NCBI GenBank assembly: GCA_023101885.1
Contig: JALPQD010000404.1
Span: 1,208,470 to 1,272,469 of the forward strand
Direction of reading: 5' to 3'
DNA: 64,000 nucleotides
DNA from: Typhlomys cinereus
Lineage: Eukaryota; Chordata; Mammalia; Rodentia; Platacanthomyidae
The translations under genes and the position numbers were made by a program. The notes beneath the pieces are model-generated. The model had not been told where the DNA came from. It did no database searches and saw only the letters and a program-made list of their open reading frames with translations. Of this stretch, positions 11,766-23,095 are shown piece after piece (the first letter of the stretch is position 1; each line of letters opens with the position of its first letter).

Positions 11766-12596
11766 GATACCTGTCTGTCTTCAAGGAGGAGAAGATTTGG
11801 TTTTCTTTAATGATCCAACAAACAAGTGCATCTGTGTTTCCTATTCACGAGTTGATACCTGCATCCATTACTATTAAAATATGTATACTTATTCCTGTCA
11901 TATTGTTCCTATTTTATCTCTTTCTAAGTAATAAGGTTTCATATTTTATGTGATTGTGACTTTTGTCAGATTTTCTTCTCTTCTTTCCAAAACATTCCTA
12001 CCAGAGCTGTTTTTGACACTGGCTTAGGTATTACTTATTTTTTATATTTGTTTATTCTTGGGAAGCTGACATTTATGCTTCAATTTTCATAGATTTTTTA
12101 AAAGTTATTTTGTTGGATTTATCTTTCTGGGTTTCCAGCTGTTATATTTCAGTATATGGGATGGATATATGGAAAGATGCTAGTGAATAATCCACTGTTA
12201 CTCACATGTGTTTGCCACTATATGGTGACTTGTGAATTGTAGAGGTAGCTTATACTTCACTCTCATAGATCTGTACTTTAGACACATAACTAGCATAAGG
12301 CAAGAGAGTGCCCTGCTCCCTTTATCAAAGGGAAGAGGTTAGGAGTGCTCCGAAAACAGGGAATGGTCCCCTGTATCCAGATTTAACTCCGCTAGGGAGA
12401 GAAAGGGATGGAGAAGGATTAGAAGGAGACCCACCTCCATACCCCCTAACAAAAATCCATCCTGACTCCATGCGCGGGCACACTGGGCCCCGCCAGGCTA
12501 GAGCAGGGAACCCAGGACTGGAGCCCACATATGCTGAGGCGTATCAAGTACAAGCCTTCCTGTTAACTTAAATCCAGGGGGCAATCGCCCTGTAGT

Positions 12597-13313
12597 GTGG
12601 TATCCTTGGAAAGCAAAAGATTTAAAAGAATTAAAGTCGTGCTAGAGGATGGTCCAAATTCTCCTTGGGTTGAGGCCCTCCTTCAAGATCTAGCTTACCA
12701 ACCCTGTACTACTAAGGACTGGATGGATATGGCCAAAGCGGTGCTCCCCAGTCCCACATTCATTAACTGGGCAGTGCTATTTAAGAAAGAATGTGGGGTC
12801 CAGCAGGCAGCCATGGAAGCCCCATACCAAGACCAAGTCCACTTGATAGGTTTAGCGGCATGGAAAAAGCTAGATGAAGGTCCTTCTGAAACAACTCTAG
12901 CAGGTGTTATGCAAAAACAGAGTGAGACCCTCCCCGAATTCATTGACCAGGTGGATAAAAGCCTCCATAGTAAATTTCCCCCAGGCCTCCTAAGGGAACA
13001 ATTTGCTAAATTGCTGGTATGGGAAGGGATGAATGGGGACCAGAAAATAGCGTGTGCAGGTCTTAAGGAGAGATCCATGGGCACCTGGATTATTGCTTCA
13101 CAGGGTGTGGGGGACTCAAAAACTCCAGAGTCAGACACTCACAGGGCCCTGGAGACACAGACAAAGGCACTGGAAGACACAGAGCCTGAGCCTACAGGGC
13201 CAAGAGGGCAGGGGAAACAATGGAGTTTGTTTTCATTGTGGCCAGGTCAGGCATTTCAGGAGGGCGTGTCCCCAGGGCTAGGAAGGGAAAATGAGGGAGG
13301 TAGGAGGGGCTAA
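12597..13313 (+). pseudogene. ERV gag capsid (CA) region
   Basis: A 238-codon open stretch with no stop. It resembles betaretroviral and IAP-type capsid: GPNSPWVEALLQDL near the start, AKAVLPSPTFINWAVLFKKE (the CA block with Leu-Pro-Ser-Pro and a following Trp), and a major-homology-region-like stretch QKQSETLPEFIDQVDKSL followed by LLVWEGMNGDQKIACAGL. CA self-assembles into the virus core. The upstream gag (12,308-12,571) is in a different frame and ends in a stop at 12,571, so gag is broken between matrix and capsid. The open frame runs past the zinc knuckle in the wrong frame. Confidence 0.85.
13222..13272 (+). pseudogene. ERV nucleocapsid zinc knuckle
   Basis: The motif CFHCGQVRHFRRAC fits C-x2-C-x4-H-x4-C, the retroviral CCHC zinc finger that binds genomic RNA. 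It is in a different frame from the capsid above. The residue before His is Arg, where retroviral knuckles usually have Gly. A second knuckle, common in this class, was not seen; the frame closes about 10 nt later. Confidence 0.85.
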
Positions 13314-14218
13314 GCCCCCTACAACTCCATGCCCTAGGTGCCACAGAGGGCTTCACTGAAGAGACTGTAGATCGAAATTCAATCTGGAGGACAAGCCATT
13401 GTTGAAAGAAATCACCAATATTTAAAGGCCCAATTACAAAAACAAAAAGGGGGAGTAAGCCCACACCAACAGCTGGGTATGGTATTATTTACTATCAACG
13501 TTTTAAATTTTAAATATTATAAAAGGTCAACTTAAATTGAGGTTCCAAAGACACTGGGAAGCCTATCCACCTAACTTTCTGTCAGGAAACTATCCACAGT
13601 GTGCTCAAGGAAGATGTTAACTATGATCCTTATAGGCCTGATTGATATCTTGCCTGGATGGAGTCAATGTGGGTTTGACCTACCATCTAGAAAAATTGTT
13701 CTTTTAATAACTATATTGCTTAAGTGTTTTCTCAGCATATCTTTCAGCAGCGCTCCATTCGAGACCACGCTACAGGCGCTTATGGCCCTCAAACATCCCT
13801 GCCATCCCCCAAAAAGTCACCTGCTGCCATGCCTGGTGTTAATGTCAACCTGTCTTCTCCACCATATGCATGACTCCTGCCCAATGGAAAAATCTCTCCA
13901 GTCTAGCTAACTTGTCAAGTGCAGTACATGTCCAATGTGCGATACAGACCTTTAAATATGGCTCAAACCTCCGAGGTTGGTAAAGCCAACCTCATACTGA
14001 GGACTGGTAGCCGGAAACGGGCAAGTGGAAGCCCGGCCATGGATCAACCTAAGACAGGACTTGTAGTATTATACCTGGAGACTACAAGATCCCATGATGG
14101 TTCAGACCACAGTGGGAGGTTTTTTCACGCCGAAGACAGGCACAGTCACTCAAGACCATTTGGTCTACTCAGTCGCAGGTAGCCTCCTGGACCGTCTCAT
14201 ACAAAAAGAAAAGGAGGA

Positions 14219-14640
14219 GATGTCGCGTCTGCCCAGGTTTTGCCCCAGGGAATGCCCAAGCACATGGGACTAAAGATGGCGCTGAGGGCAAGGGTCTTGG
14301 GCGTAATCTGATCACTTCACAGAGAGCCCTAATTGGCTTTCAGGTATCTACCTACCCCCTGTGCTGAGTGGCATTGAACTTGACCATTAGCACCTGTAAG
14401 ATGTGTTGATCTGTGACACAATTGGTTGCCCATTTCGTGCCTTGGTGACCTTTGTCTATGAAAGTTCCTTTTCTCCCCCCAATAAACTGAGATCTCCTTC
14501 TGACAATCTCCCTGTCCCGTGTGGAGTCTCTGGGGGTAGAGGCAGAGGTGGGGACAGCTGGAACCTGATTTCATCACAGCCAGCAGCTGTGTGTTTGAGT
14601 GACTGAATGGATGCATGAGTGGGAACTGGTTCCCACAGTT
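14219..14640 (+). repeat. ERV 3' LTR, TATA decayed
   Basis: The LTR starts TGTCGCGTCTGCCC directly after a purine run. It shares 'gggactaaagatggcgctga' with the LTRs at 25.1 and 29.8 kb, and AATAAACTGAGATC (near 14,485) is the polyadenylation region. Where the minus-strand LTRs have a TATA-like sequence, this copy reads GTCTATGAAAG. The 3' boundary is approximate. Confidence 0.82.
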
Positions 14641-14649
14641 TGTATAAGT

Positions 14650-15010
14650 GGAAAAAAATAAGCCCTGCTTAGGGACAAGCAGTTCAAGGTCACTTATTTT
14701 CTGCATTTTGGCATTTTTCAGTGATAAATACCTTCTATTATGGAACAGGTCTTTCAGACTAAGTACTGAGTGGTCTTACATTCTATGGGTATAATTCTAT
14801 AGGTATAATAACAGGTATTTGCAAAGAAGTTTGTGGTATTTTCTTATCTGGTAAACTTTCACATTCTGCTTTTCTCCTGAGACTCATGTCCTTCCCTTTC
14901 ATGTGCTCCTCTTCTAGTTTATAATAAGAGGGATATGTTCCATTCTGACAAGTAGACACTAAAATTCAGTCATAAAGCTGTTGGTTTATTATCATATTTT
15001 CACACAGCAG
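14650..15010. repeat. Unclassified interspersed repeat, copy 1
   Basis: Matches 38,505-38,830 over several hundred bases in the same orientation, sharing 'tagggacaagca', 'gataaatacc/aataaacacc ttcta' and 'gttccattctgacaag'. It starts directly after the ERV LTR. It may be a fragment of an old LINE or LTR family; I could not name it. Confidence 0.7.
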
Positions 15011-15942
15011 TGCTATAGTATCTCTATATTACAGTATGATTTCTCCCTCTAATTTTAGTTACATTGACTCTCTCTCTGTTATGGCTAAAAAGTCATAATT
15101 GGATAAATAAATCAGAAAGATAACTGGCAAGACAACTATGACATGCCAATGAATTTCCTGAATTCTGAACATTCTAGCAAAATCTTCAAAGCAAAACACA
15201 AATTCATTTCACTAATACTATATGACTAAAAAACTTAGCAACGGTGTTTCTAACCAAACTCTATACTCTTAGGAATGCTGTTATCAGTCACTATATGAAA
15301 TGGATTGCTATGATAACAAAAACAGAACCAAGCAGGGAAAATAAGCTGTGGACAAATCTCCCTATTGAACGTGAATCTTTCAACATACACAAAAACATCT
15401 GATTTCAGAAATGATCATGGAATAATACCAGATACTGTTAAATTGCTAGAGAAAACCAAAATGTACACTTTTAGACATACAAATGGTGTTACTCTCAATG
15501 TTTGTCAGAGTAGGTTCCTTTTTCAGTAGGCTGCCTGAAACTCAGGGACTTAAAAATGGCCATATTTCATGAGTATATTACTTTGAATGTTCAGCCACTA
15601 AACAGCCATCAATATTTTCTCCCCAGTGATCAGGGAAGAGTGCTGTGATTTTCCTTGTTTAGGAAATAGTTTCTCACATGAACTCAAATAACTCATGGCC
15701 ACCTCTAAATGACCTGTAAAAGGCTCAGTCCATTAAAAAATGGACCAGGCAGTGTCAAATAAAATCTCACCCCTTTTTCTGAGTACTTACAACTAATGAA
15801 TGCTGGATGAGAGTTTGATACTTTCATGTGACAAATTAAGAAGTATAAATTAGCCTTTTGGTAAATCTTTGAAGAGCTATTTAATTAAGTCAAGAGTTTG
15901 AAAACAATTTAAGGGCTATTTATAATTGCATTAACAGTTTTC

Positions 15943-15944
<2 letters not shown>

Positions 15945-16000
<56 letters not shown>
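15945..16000. repeat. (CA)n microsatellite
   Basis: An essentially perfect alternating ca tract of about 27 units ending at ~15,999. Confidence 0.97.
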
Positions 16001-16001
<1 letters not shown>

Positions 16002-16104
16002 GGTTCAGTGTTTGTTCTAGTAAGGGGAATAATTTCTTAGGGAATATGTTACTATATTCATTTCATTCTGTGAAAAGTTTCTATTAAGCTCCAAGGCACA
16101 TTTA

Positions 16105-17695
16105 ATTTTTTTGTGATTTTTTAAAAATTATTTCTTCCACTCCCTCCTTCCACCCCTCCCTAGAACCTCTTGCTCCCTCCCCCCTTTTCCCTTTCCTTTC
16201 CCCAACTCCCTCCCTTTCTCCCAGTGCCCCCCCCCACATTCCTGGAGGATCCTTTAGTGTGCATGCTAAACTTCCTTCTGTGTCCTCCTCTCTGATGAGG
16301 TGTAAGGACTCAGTGGCATTGCTTAGAGCTCTTTTTTGTGTTCCCCTTAAGTACAGGAACATTAGTGTGGCTCTTAATCCCTTGCCTCTAAGAATCCTAG
16401 AGCCTGTGATCCATGCTAGACTTTGGGGGTTCAACAATATGTTGGTAATTGTGCAGGTCATGCAAGGTCCTATTATGATTACTTTGGCCCTAACTTGTAT
16501 GAAGTATCTTGCATATCATTGTTCCTCCCCATCTTTAGGCTCTTACAATCTTAGCTCCCCAACTTCTGCAAATTTCCCTGAGCTTAAGGATGGGAAGAGA
16601 TTAAGCTGGCCTGGTTCCAGGTGGTTGATGTAGAGTCTCTGATGTTCTGAATTATGGTTTGTTGATTTTTTTTCATTTTTGCTGCTCCTGTATTACCCTT
16701 GGCTCCATACTGATGGGTATTGGATATCACCCCCTGGCCAGAGAAAAAATGCTGTTAAAATAGTCTTATTATAAGAGTTGATTCAAAGGTAGATGGAATA
16801 AGAGTAGGAGACTGCTGGAGGGTATCAGTCTCCTATATGCAGGATGGTTACCTTCTATCTGCGAGACGCTAGGCCCTCCCTTTCTGGTGAAATCATACTC
16901 TATTGGACGCAAGTGACCAGTAAAGAGAGTCTGTGATCCCAACTAGATGTTTCATTACTTACTTGCAGTCCTTGATGGTGACCTATTTTCTCTGCTGTAG
17001 CATTATCCCCTCTTCACTTGTTTCTGGCAGGAACTCTCCTTCCCCTTCCCTCCCTATTTATAATCTTTGCAATTACTGTAGGTATTACAGAGATATATCT
17101 TTGAGTGTGTCACCAAGTGGGTTTGGTACTAGGAGCCACCTTTAGGGAGGACATATAGTGCTTAATTTTCTGTGTCTGGGATACTTCACTCAATATAATT
17201 GTTTCTAGTTACATCCATTTTCCCGCAAATTCCATTAATTCATCATTTTTGATGGCTGAGTAGTACTCCATTGTATACATGTACCACATTTTCCTTATCC
17301 ACTCGTCACCTTTTGGGCATTTGGGTTGATCCCATGACTTTGCTATTGTAAACAATGTTGCTTTGTACATGGTTGTGCTTGTGTTATCAAGGTGAATTTT
17401 TGCTGTATGGGGGATTATTCCCAATAGTGGAATAGCAGGGTCATATGGCATTTCAATTTTTAACTTTTTTATGTCGCCAGATGGTTCGCCAGAGTGTTTG
17501 TATAAGCCTGCATTCCCAACAGCAAAGTAGGAGAGTTCCCCTCTCTCCACATTTTCTTCAGCATTTGGTGTTTGTATTGCCAAGGCACATTTCAATTGCA
17601 CTGTTTAACTCCTTGTTGTTTAGCTTTGTGAGATCTTTGCATACTCTGGATATTATTCCATTATCAGATGTGTGGTTGGAATTAGAATTTAATAA
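16105..17695 (-). mobile_element. L1 3' end with ORF2 C-terminus, antisense
   Basis: On the minus strand: ORF2 C-terminus (17,695-17,209), 3' UTR, polypurine tract (pyrimidine-rich on plus at 16,135-16,245) and an A/T-rich tail near 16,110. 5'-truncated, length about 1.6 kb. The same 3' UTR modules, in the same order, occur at 45.3-46.4 kb and 57.6-58.6 kb. Confidence 0.92.
17209..17601 (-). pseudogene. L1 ORF2 C-terminal fragment
   Basis: A 130-codon open frame with the classic mammalian L1 ORF2 C-terminal blocks: MPYDPAIPLLGIIP, TMYKATLFTIAKSWDQPKCP and MWYMYTMEYYSAIKNDELM. The cysteine-containing C-terminal region is linked to RNA binding in L1. No EN or RT is present upstream, because the insertion is 5' truncated. 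Confidence 0.93.
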
Positions 17696-17839
17696 AGAAT
17701 GAACAAAAATCTGTTTATCATAATCAGATAATAAAATAATACCTACTGATGGAAAGATGACTCACATTGTAACAGTACATCTTTAGAAAGAAAACTAATT
17801 TGTGACTTCTACTTCATTTACTAAACACATGAACTATGT

Positions 17840-18759
17840 TTATTGAGAGTTTTTGTACCTAGATTTTTGTTTGTCTCTGATGTGAGCAACTGAGTTCCTT
17901 TCTGGTCTTAACAAAATAGTGTAGCACTTGGGGACAAAGATGCAGCCCAGGAAGCCAGCACTGGAAACCAAGGTAGAGAAGACTTCCGTAGCCACCATGA
18001 CCTTACCTTTGGTGCTGTGGTAGACAGGCAGGAAGTTGATCCAGACACTGCAGAACACCAGCATAGTGAAAGTCAGGAACTTGGTTTAATTGTATGTGTC
18101 AGGCAGGTTCCTGAATAAGAAAACCATTATGTAGCTCCCAAGGGCCAGGGAACAGAGGTATCCTAGGACAGTGGAAGGCAATGATTGAGAGTTTATTGCA
18201 CACAATGATGATGTGGCCAAGTTCAGAGTGAATGTCCATATCAATGAAGGGAGGAGAGTTCCCAAGCCATATTCCACAGATAAAAAGTTACATGAAGGTA
18301 CAGAGCACAATGATGAAACTCGGGGCTTTTGATTTCCTTAACCACTTAACCATTCTGCTTAGAGTAGTAATCTTGAAAGCCATAAGTACAGTCATGATTT
18401 TGGCCAACACAGTGGAAAGAGCCACAGTGAACAGAACTCCAAATGTGTGCTGCTGCAGGATGCAAGTGACCATGTTGGGATGGCCAATGAAGAACAAGGA
18501 GCAGAGGAAACAGAAGATGAGACTGAGGAGCAGGATGTAACTGAGAGTCCGGTTATTGGCCTTGACAATGGCAGTCTCTCAGTGCTTCACAAAAATCACA
18601 AGAAAAGCAGCAGTGAGTACAGAGAAAACAAGGCCATGTTTGTGAGTGTCATCCCCAAGTGGTCCTCAAAAGACAGAAATGTGACAGCTTTCTTGAGGCA
18701 ACGGCTTTGCTCTGTGTTTGCAAAATTAATTTCTGGGCACTTCACAGACTGATCCATAT
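17840..18759 (-). pseudogene. Vmn2r-ps: V2R seven-transmembrane exon (exon 6)
   Basis: A minus-strand exon of 920 nt, beginning after a ttaccag acceptor. It opens with the end of the cysteine-rich domain (KCPEINFANTEQSRCLKKAV, TFLSFEDHLG), then transmembrane blocks: FFIGHPNMVTCILQQHTFGV, LFTVALSTVLAKIMTVLMAF, VLGYLCSLALGSYIMVFLF then [27 protein letters not shown] and [20 protein letters not shown]. It closes with [12 protein letters not shown] and a stop at 17,842-17,840, the family's usual terminus. Defects are an in-frame TAA after LPDTYN, frameshifts near 18,300 and 18,170, and loss of the first cysteine (DQSVKC). It could be the last exon of pseudogene B at 31.4-35.3 kb, same strand. Confidence 0.95.
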
Positions 18760-19124
18760 CTGGTAATAAGTGAATAAGTGAATATGTTTCTTCTCTCCCT
18801 TCCTAAACATCCTCTAACTACCACATCTAGGAGTGATTGTCTATTTTTCATTCTTCATTCACATAAAAATAAATCAACTATCAATAGTAAGTATTCTAAA
18901 TTCCTAAGTACCATCTGTAGATAATAGAAACCTAGAAACCCTGTTTTCTTTTCCTCTTACTTAATATGCTTTTGGTGCATTTGCAACACTGTGTGAACCC
19001 ATTTTCTTGATATCTCATTACTTTGATCCCAATTTTTTACATGTACCACCTTCTTATAAAATACATTTCATTTTCCATAGATATCACAAATTCAAAACAA
19101 AAGGAAAATATCTTGGAATCATAT

Positions 19125-19413
19125 ATTTTTATTTTTTTAAATTTTATTTATTCGATTGTACGTGTGTGTGTGCATGTGCATGTATGTGTGTGTGTGTGTA
19201 GAACCACGGGCGAATTCGGGAACCACCATGGACCACCTCCACCTCCTCCTTGTTTACTGTGCCCCTGGATTCACAGGTTCTGCCATACCAAGACCAGAAA
19301 CTCAGGCTGCCCCTGCTTCCACCCAGTGTCTATATGTGGGGTCTAGGATCCGAACTCAGGACCTTCTGCCTGCAAGGCAGAGACCTAACCCCCGAGCCAT
19401 GTCTCCAGCTCCC
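19125..19413 (-). mobile_element. tRNA-headed SINE, antisense
   Basis: Same family as the copy at 3.7 kb: the GGGCTGGAG-type head lies at the right (about 19,413) and the AATAAA/CA tail at the left. No matching direct repeats were found at its two ends, unlike the other copies. It abuts the V2R exon 3 remnant, which is missing on the SINE's other side. Confidence 0.92.
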
Positions 19414-19487
19414 AACATGAGACACCTCTTAACCAATTGAAAATTCAGTCATGTGCTGATGAAGAGAAGGTTATCATCCCCTGGCAG
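19414..19487 (+). pseudogene. Vmn2r-ps: V2R exon 3 3' remnant (pseudogene D)
   Basis: The plus strand reads HETPLNQLKIQSCADEEKV then IIPWQ, the end of V2R exon 3, closing at ctggcag with an intact gtaatt donor at 19,488. Downstream to about 19,570 it matches the intron start of pseudogene A (compare 8911-8985, 'ccattgtgttttg'). Everything upstream of HET is replaced by the SINE. It lies on the strand opposite the 7TM exon 0.7 kb away, so it comes from a different receptor copy. Confidence 0.8.
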
Positions 19488-20500
19488 GTAATTCCAATTC
19501 CATTGTGTTTTGCCATCAGGGATGCACATTTCTGTTAACTGGACAAAATTAGTGAAATGAAGTATTTTATGTTTTTCATGAGACCTCAGGGACTTAACCA
19601 TTCACCATCACACATTGTCAAGGAAGTAAGGGTAAAAATTAAACTACCATACTAATCTTCAATCCCTATCTATTGAACCTACTCTACTTGATATATTAAC
19701 AGTGCAATAGTCTTATCTAGGAAACACTACCAAAGGACACAAGATAGATGCATTCAACAAGCCAAACATTAGCAATAGCTGTTCAAGTGTAAAAAGTATT
19801 GTGTAACATGGATCAACAAAAAACAGACAACAATAACATTAGAGATAAAACAAAAAAATGCCTAAGTCACAATGCAGAACGATGAGAAACTACAAAAACT
19901 AAGACAACAAATCTCCTACAAAAAAAAGCTTCAAACTCATAATGATGACATCCAAAGGAAACAAATTCATGGAAAATAGCCAAGAAAGCTATACCAGAGA
20001 TAATGATTTTCAAAATCTGATCTTTACTATAATCAAAACAATGGAGGAGAAAATCCAGGAGGAATTAAATAACTTCACCAAACAAGTTGAATAGGAATAC
20101 ATCAGGCACATGAATGAGAAGAGAAAAGCAATTGACAAAACAAAACTAGGCATAGAGCAGTTAAAACTATTGTAAGCAGAGATTGAAGGAATACTAAAAG
20201 GCAAGTTATCTTTAACCCAGAACACAACAGAAAGTCTTATCAGGAGAACAAACAAAGCAGAAAAATAGAATATCAGATCTTGAAAGCAAACTAGAAAAAC
20301 AAACTTGTTCAATCACAGAGGTTGTAAGAGCCAAAAAAATACTTGAGAGAAGTACTCAAGACTTATGGGATATTTTGAATAAGCATAACCTGCACATTCA
20401 TGGAATACCAGAATAAGAAACCCAAAATACCACACCCAGGAAATTTCTCAAATTATCCTAAAGGAAAACATTCCACATCAAAATAAAAAATGCCCATCCA

Positions 20501-20784
20501 GGGCTGGAGAGGTGGCTCAGGGGTTAAGCCTCTGCTTGCAGGCAGAAGGTCCTGAGTTTGGATCCTAGACCCCACGTATAGACGCCAGGTGGAAGCGGGG
20601 GTGGCCTGCATTTCTATCCTGGTAGGCGGAGCCTGTGAATCCCGGGGCAGAGTAAACAAGGAGGAGGTGGAGGCGACCATGGTGGTTCCGGAATTCGTCC
20701 GTGGTTCTACACACACACACATACATACACACACGCATGCACACACACACGCACAATTGAATAAATAATAATAATAAATAAAAA
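20501..20784 (+). mobile_element. tRNA-headed SINE inside L1 ORF1
   Basis: It starts GGGCTGGAGAGGTGGCTCAG and ends in a CA tract, AATTGAATAAA and AATAAT repeats. The target duplication is aaaaaatgcccatcca (20,485-20,500) and aaaaaatgctcatcca (21,322-21,337), one mismatch. The right copy is displaced because a further L1 fragment sits between the SINE tail and the duplication. Confidence 0.92.
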
Positions 20785-21321
20785 TTATTTTTATATAATA
20801 TATTTTTATTATTATTTCAGCTCATACAAACTTAATAGGTACACCAGTTCCCTCCCTCCCTCCTCCCCCCCCAAACCCCTACTCCCCCTCCCCTCACCCC
20901 TCCCACTCCATCCCCCTGTGTTTCCCGCCCCGATTCCCAGAGTCCTTTCTTGTGCATGCCTGACTCTCCTCTGGGCCCTCCTCTCCGATGACGTACAAGG
21001 ACCCAGTGGCATTTCCCTGAACCCCTTCTTGTGTTCCCCTTAAGCATAGGAACACTACTGTGGCTGTCAATCCCTTGCCTCCAAGGATCTTGGTGCCTTT
21101 AGCAGATGCAAGACTTTGTGAGGTCAATAGTGTGTTGGACATTGCGCCGGGCATGCAATGTCCAATTATGATTGCTTCGGCCCTAACTTGTGTGGAGTAT
21201 CTTGCAAATCATTGCTCCTCCCATCCTTTTGCTCTTACACTCTTACCGCCCCCTCTTCCGCAAATGTCCCTGAGCTTCAGGATGGGGAGAGATTTAAAAA
21301 ATTTAAAAATTTAAAAAATTT
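20785..21321 (-). mobile_element. L1 3' end, antisense, nested at the SINE tail
   Basis: An antisense L1 3' UTR with a pyrimidine-rich plus strand (20,845-20,935) and the recurring blocks around 20,985-21,290. It lies wholly within the SINE's target duplications, so it entered the A-rich SINE tail later or together with it. It ends in a short aatttaaaa iteration at 21,296-21,325. Confidence 0.87.
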
Positions 21322-22947
21322 AAAAAATGCTCATCCAAATACAAGAGGCATATCACATTCCAAACACATGCAACCAAGCTAGAAACTCACAAGGGCAAAT
21401 AATACTCAAAACAACACATATAAAACAGGGAAAATGTGCTGAGAGTTTGGAGAGAAAAAAACCAAGTCACTTTTACAGGTAAAACTACTAAAATAACAAC
21501 TGATTTTTCCAATGAAAATATCCTGGACCAGAAACATTCAGGGCAGATTTCTATGAGACATTTAAAGAACAATTAACACCACTTTTCCTTAAACTACTAA
21601 AAAATTGGGAAAGGAAGGAACATGTCCTAATTCTTTCTGCAAATCTAGTATTATTATAATCCCAAAATCTATGAAAGATACAATCAAAAAAGAAAATCAT
21701 AGTATAATCTCTTTGATGAACACAGATAAAAAGATTCTCAACAAATTCTTAGCAACTTGATTAAGAAACATATCCAAATGATTATTCACTAACTGATATA
21801 TTAACAGTCCAATGAAAGAAGTGTGATATGATCAAGAAGGATTTATTCCAGCCACAGAAGATTGCTTCTACATTCACCAATCAAAAAATCCAAAGTCTAA
21901 GACCACATGATGCTTTGGATAGATGGAGAAATATCTTTTGACAAGATCCAACATACTGTTATCAACAAAACCCTAAAGACAGTTGGAATGGAAGGAACTT
22001 ATATTGATATATTAAAAGCTATACCCGACAAGCCAAAAGCAAGGATTATATTAAACAGGGAAAATCTTCAAGTAGTCCCAGTTTGATCAGGAACTAGACA
22101 AGGATGTCCACTGTCAACATTTGGATTCAATATTGTACTTGAAGTCTTAGCTAGAGCCATAAGAAAAGAGAGGGAGGTAAGAGATATTCAAAATTGAAAA
22201 GAAAAAGTCAATATATCTCTATCTACAGAAGAAATGGGCATATAACTGACAGACAGGAAAAACTCCACCAGGAAACTCCTGGAAATAATATATAAGTTCA
22301 GTAGAGTGGCAGGATATAAAAGTAATCTGCAAAAATCAGTGGCTTTCCTATATATCAAGGATAAAAAATTTAAAAATCCTAAGAGAAACAATCCAATTCA
22401 CCATAGCCAATAAAAAATGAAATACCTTTGCATGTATCTAATCAAAGAAGTGAGATCGCTTTTACAATTTTAAAAACCCTAAAGAAAGAAATCAGAGAAA
22501 ACACAAGAATGTGGAAAGACCTTTCATGCTCCTGGATTGGCAGAATCAACATCATAAAATGACCATCCTACCAAAAACAACATACAGATTCAAAGTTATA
22601 CCAATCAAAATCCCAAAGTAATTCTTTAAAAAATTGGCCAAAAAAGTCTCAAAATTCATGTGGAAGGACAAAACTCCCAGGAAAGCAAAAACAATACTGA
22701 GTAACAAAAACACTCTGGAGGTATCACTGTACCAAACCCTAATCAATACTACAAATCCACAGTGATAGAAACAGCTTGGTACTAGCTCCAAAATAGACAT
22801 ATAGATTAATGGATAAGAGTTGAAGATTCAGACATAAGCCCTCACAATTATAGCCATTTTATCTTTGCCAAAGAGGCCCAAAAAACTCAATGGAAAGAGA
22901 ACAGCATTATCCACACGTGGTCCTAGAAAAACTGAATATCCAGATAC

Positions 22948-23095
22948 AGAAGCACACTAAAGGATGCTCGAAGAATTGGGGGGAGAAGTGGGCACCAGGA
23001 GGAAGGAGGGAGCAAGGGGATCCAGGGAGGGGTGGTGGAAGGGAGGGGAATGGGGTACTAATCAAGTTTGCATGAATGGAAAAAATAAATTTAAA
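22948..23095 (+). mobile_element. Short L1 3' end nested in older L1
   Basis: Only the last ~150 bp of an L1: 'cacactaaaggatgctc' followed by a polypurine tract (22,975-23,055), a gtggaaaaaataaat-type end and an A-rich tail. L1 ORF2 sequence of the host resumes immediately after. Confidence 0.82.

Larger units (their letters stand above)
12300..14640 (+). mobile_element. Class II (betaretrovirus-like) ERV remnant: gag and 3' LTR only
   Basis: In order: a proline-rich gag segment from about 12,300; a capsid region (12,597-13,313); a nucleocapsid zinc knuckle (about 13,222-13,272); non-coding sequence with a purine run near 13,440-13,455; a polypurine tract just before 14,219; and one LTR (14,219 to about 14,640). 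No 5' LTR, protease, polymerase or envelope is present. The stretch 13,440-13,600 and the LTR match the minus-strand ERV at 25-30 kb, so both belong to one family. The absence of pol and env in both copies suggests a non-autonomous family or parallel deletions. Confidence 0.85.

Noticed and set aside
12695..13138. 147-codon minus-strand ORF opposite ERV gag
   Set aside because: Antisense shadow of the capsid frame, which carries the recognisable motifs.
18232..18752. Plus-strand ORFs of ~100 codons over the 7TM exon
   Set aside because: Antisense to clear V2R transmembrane coding; no motif of their own.
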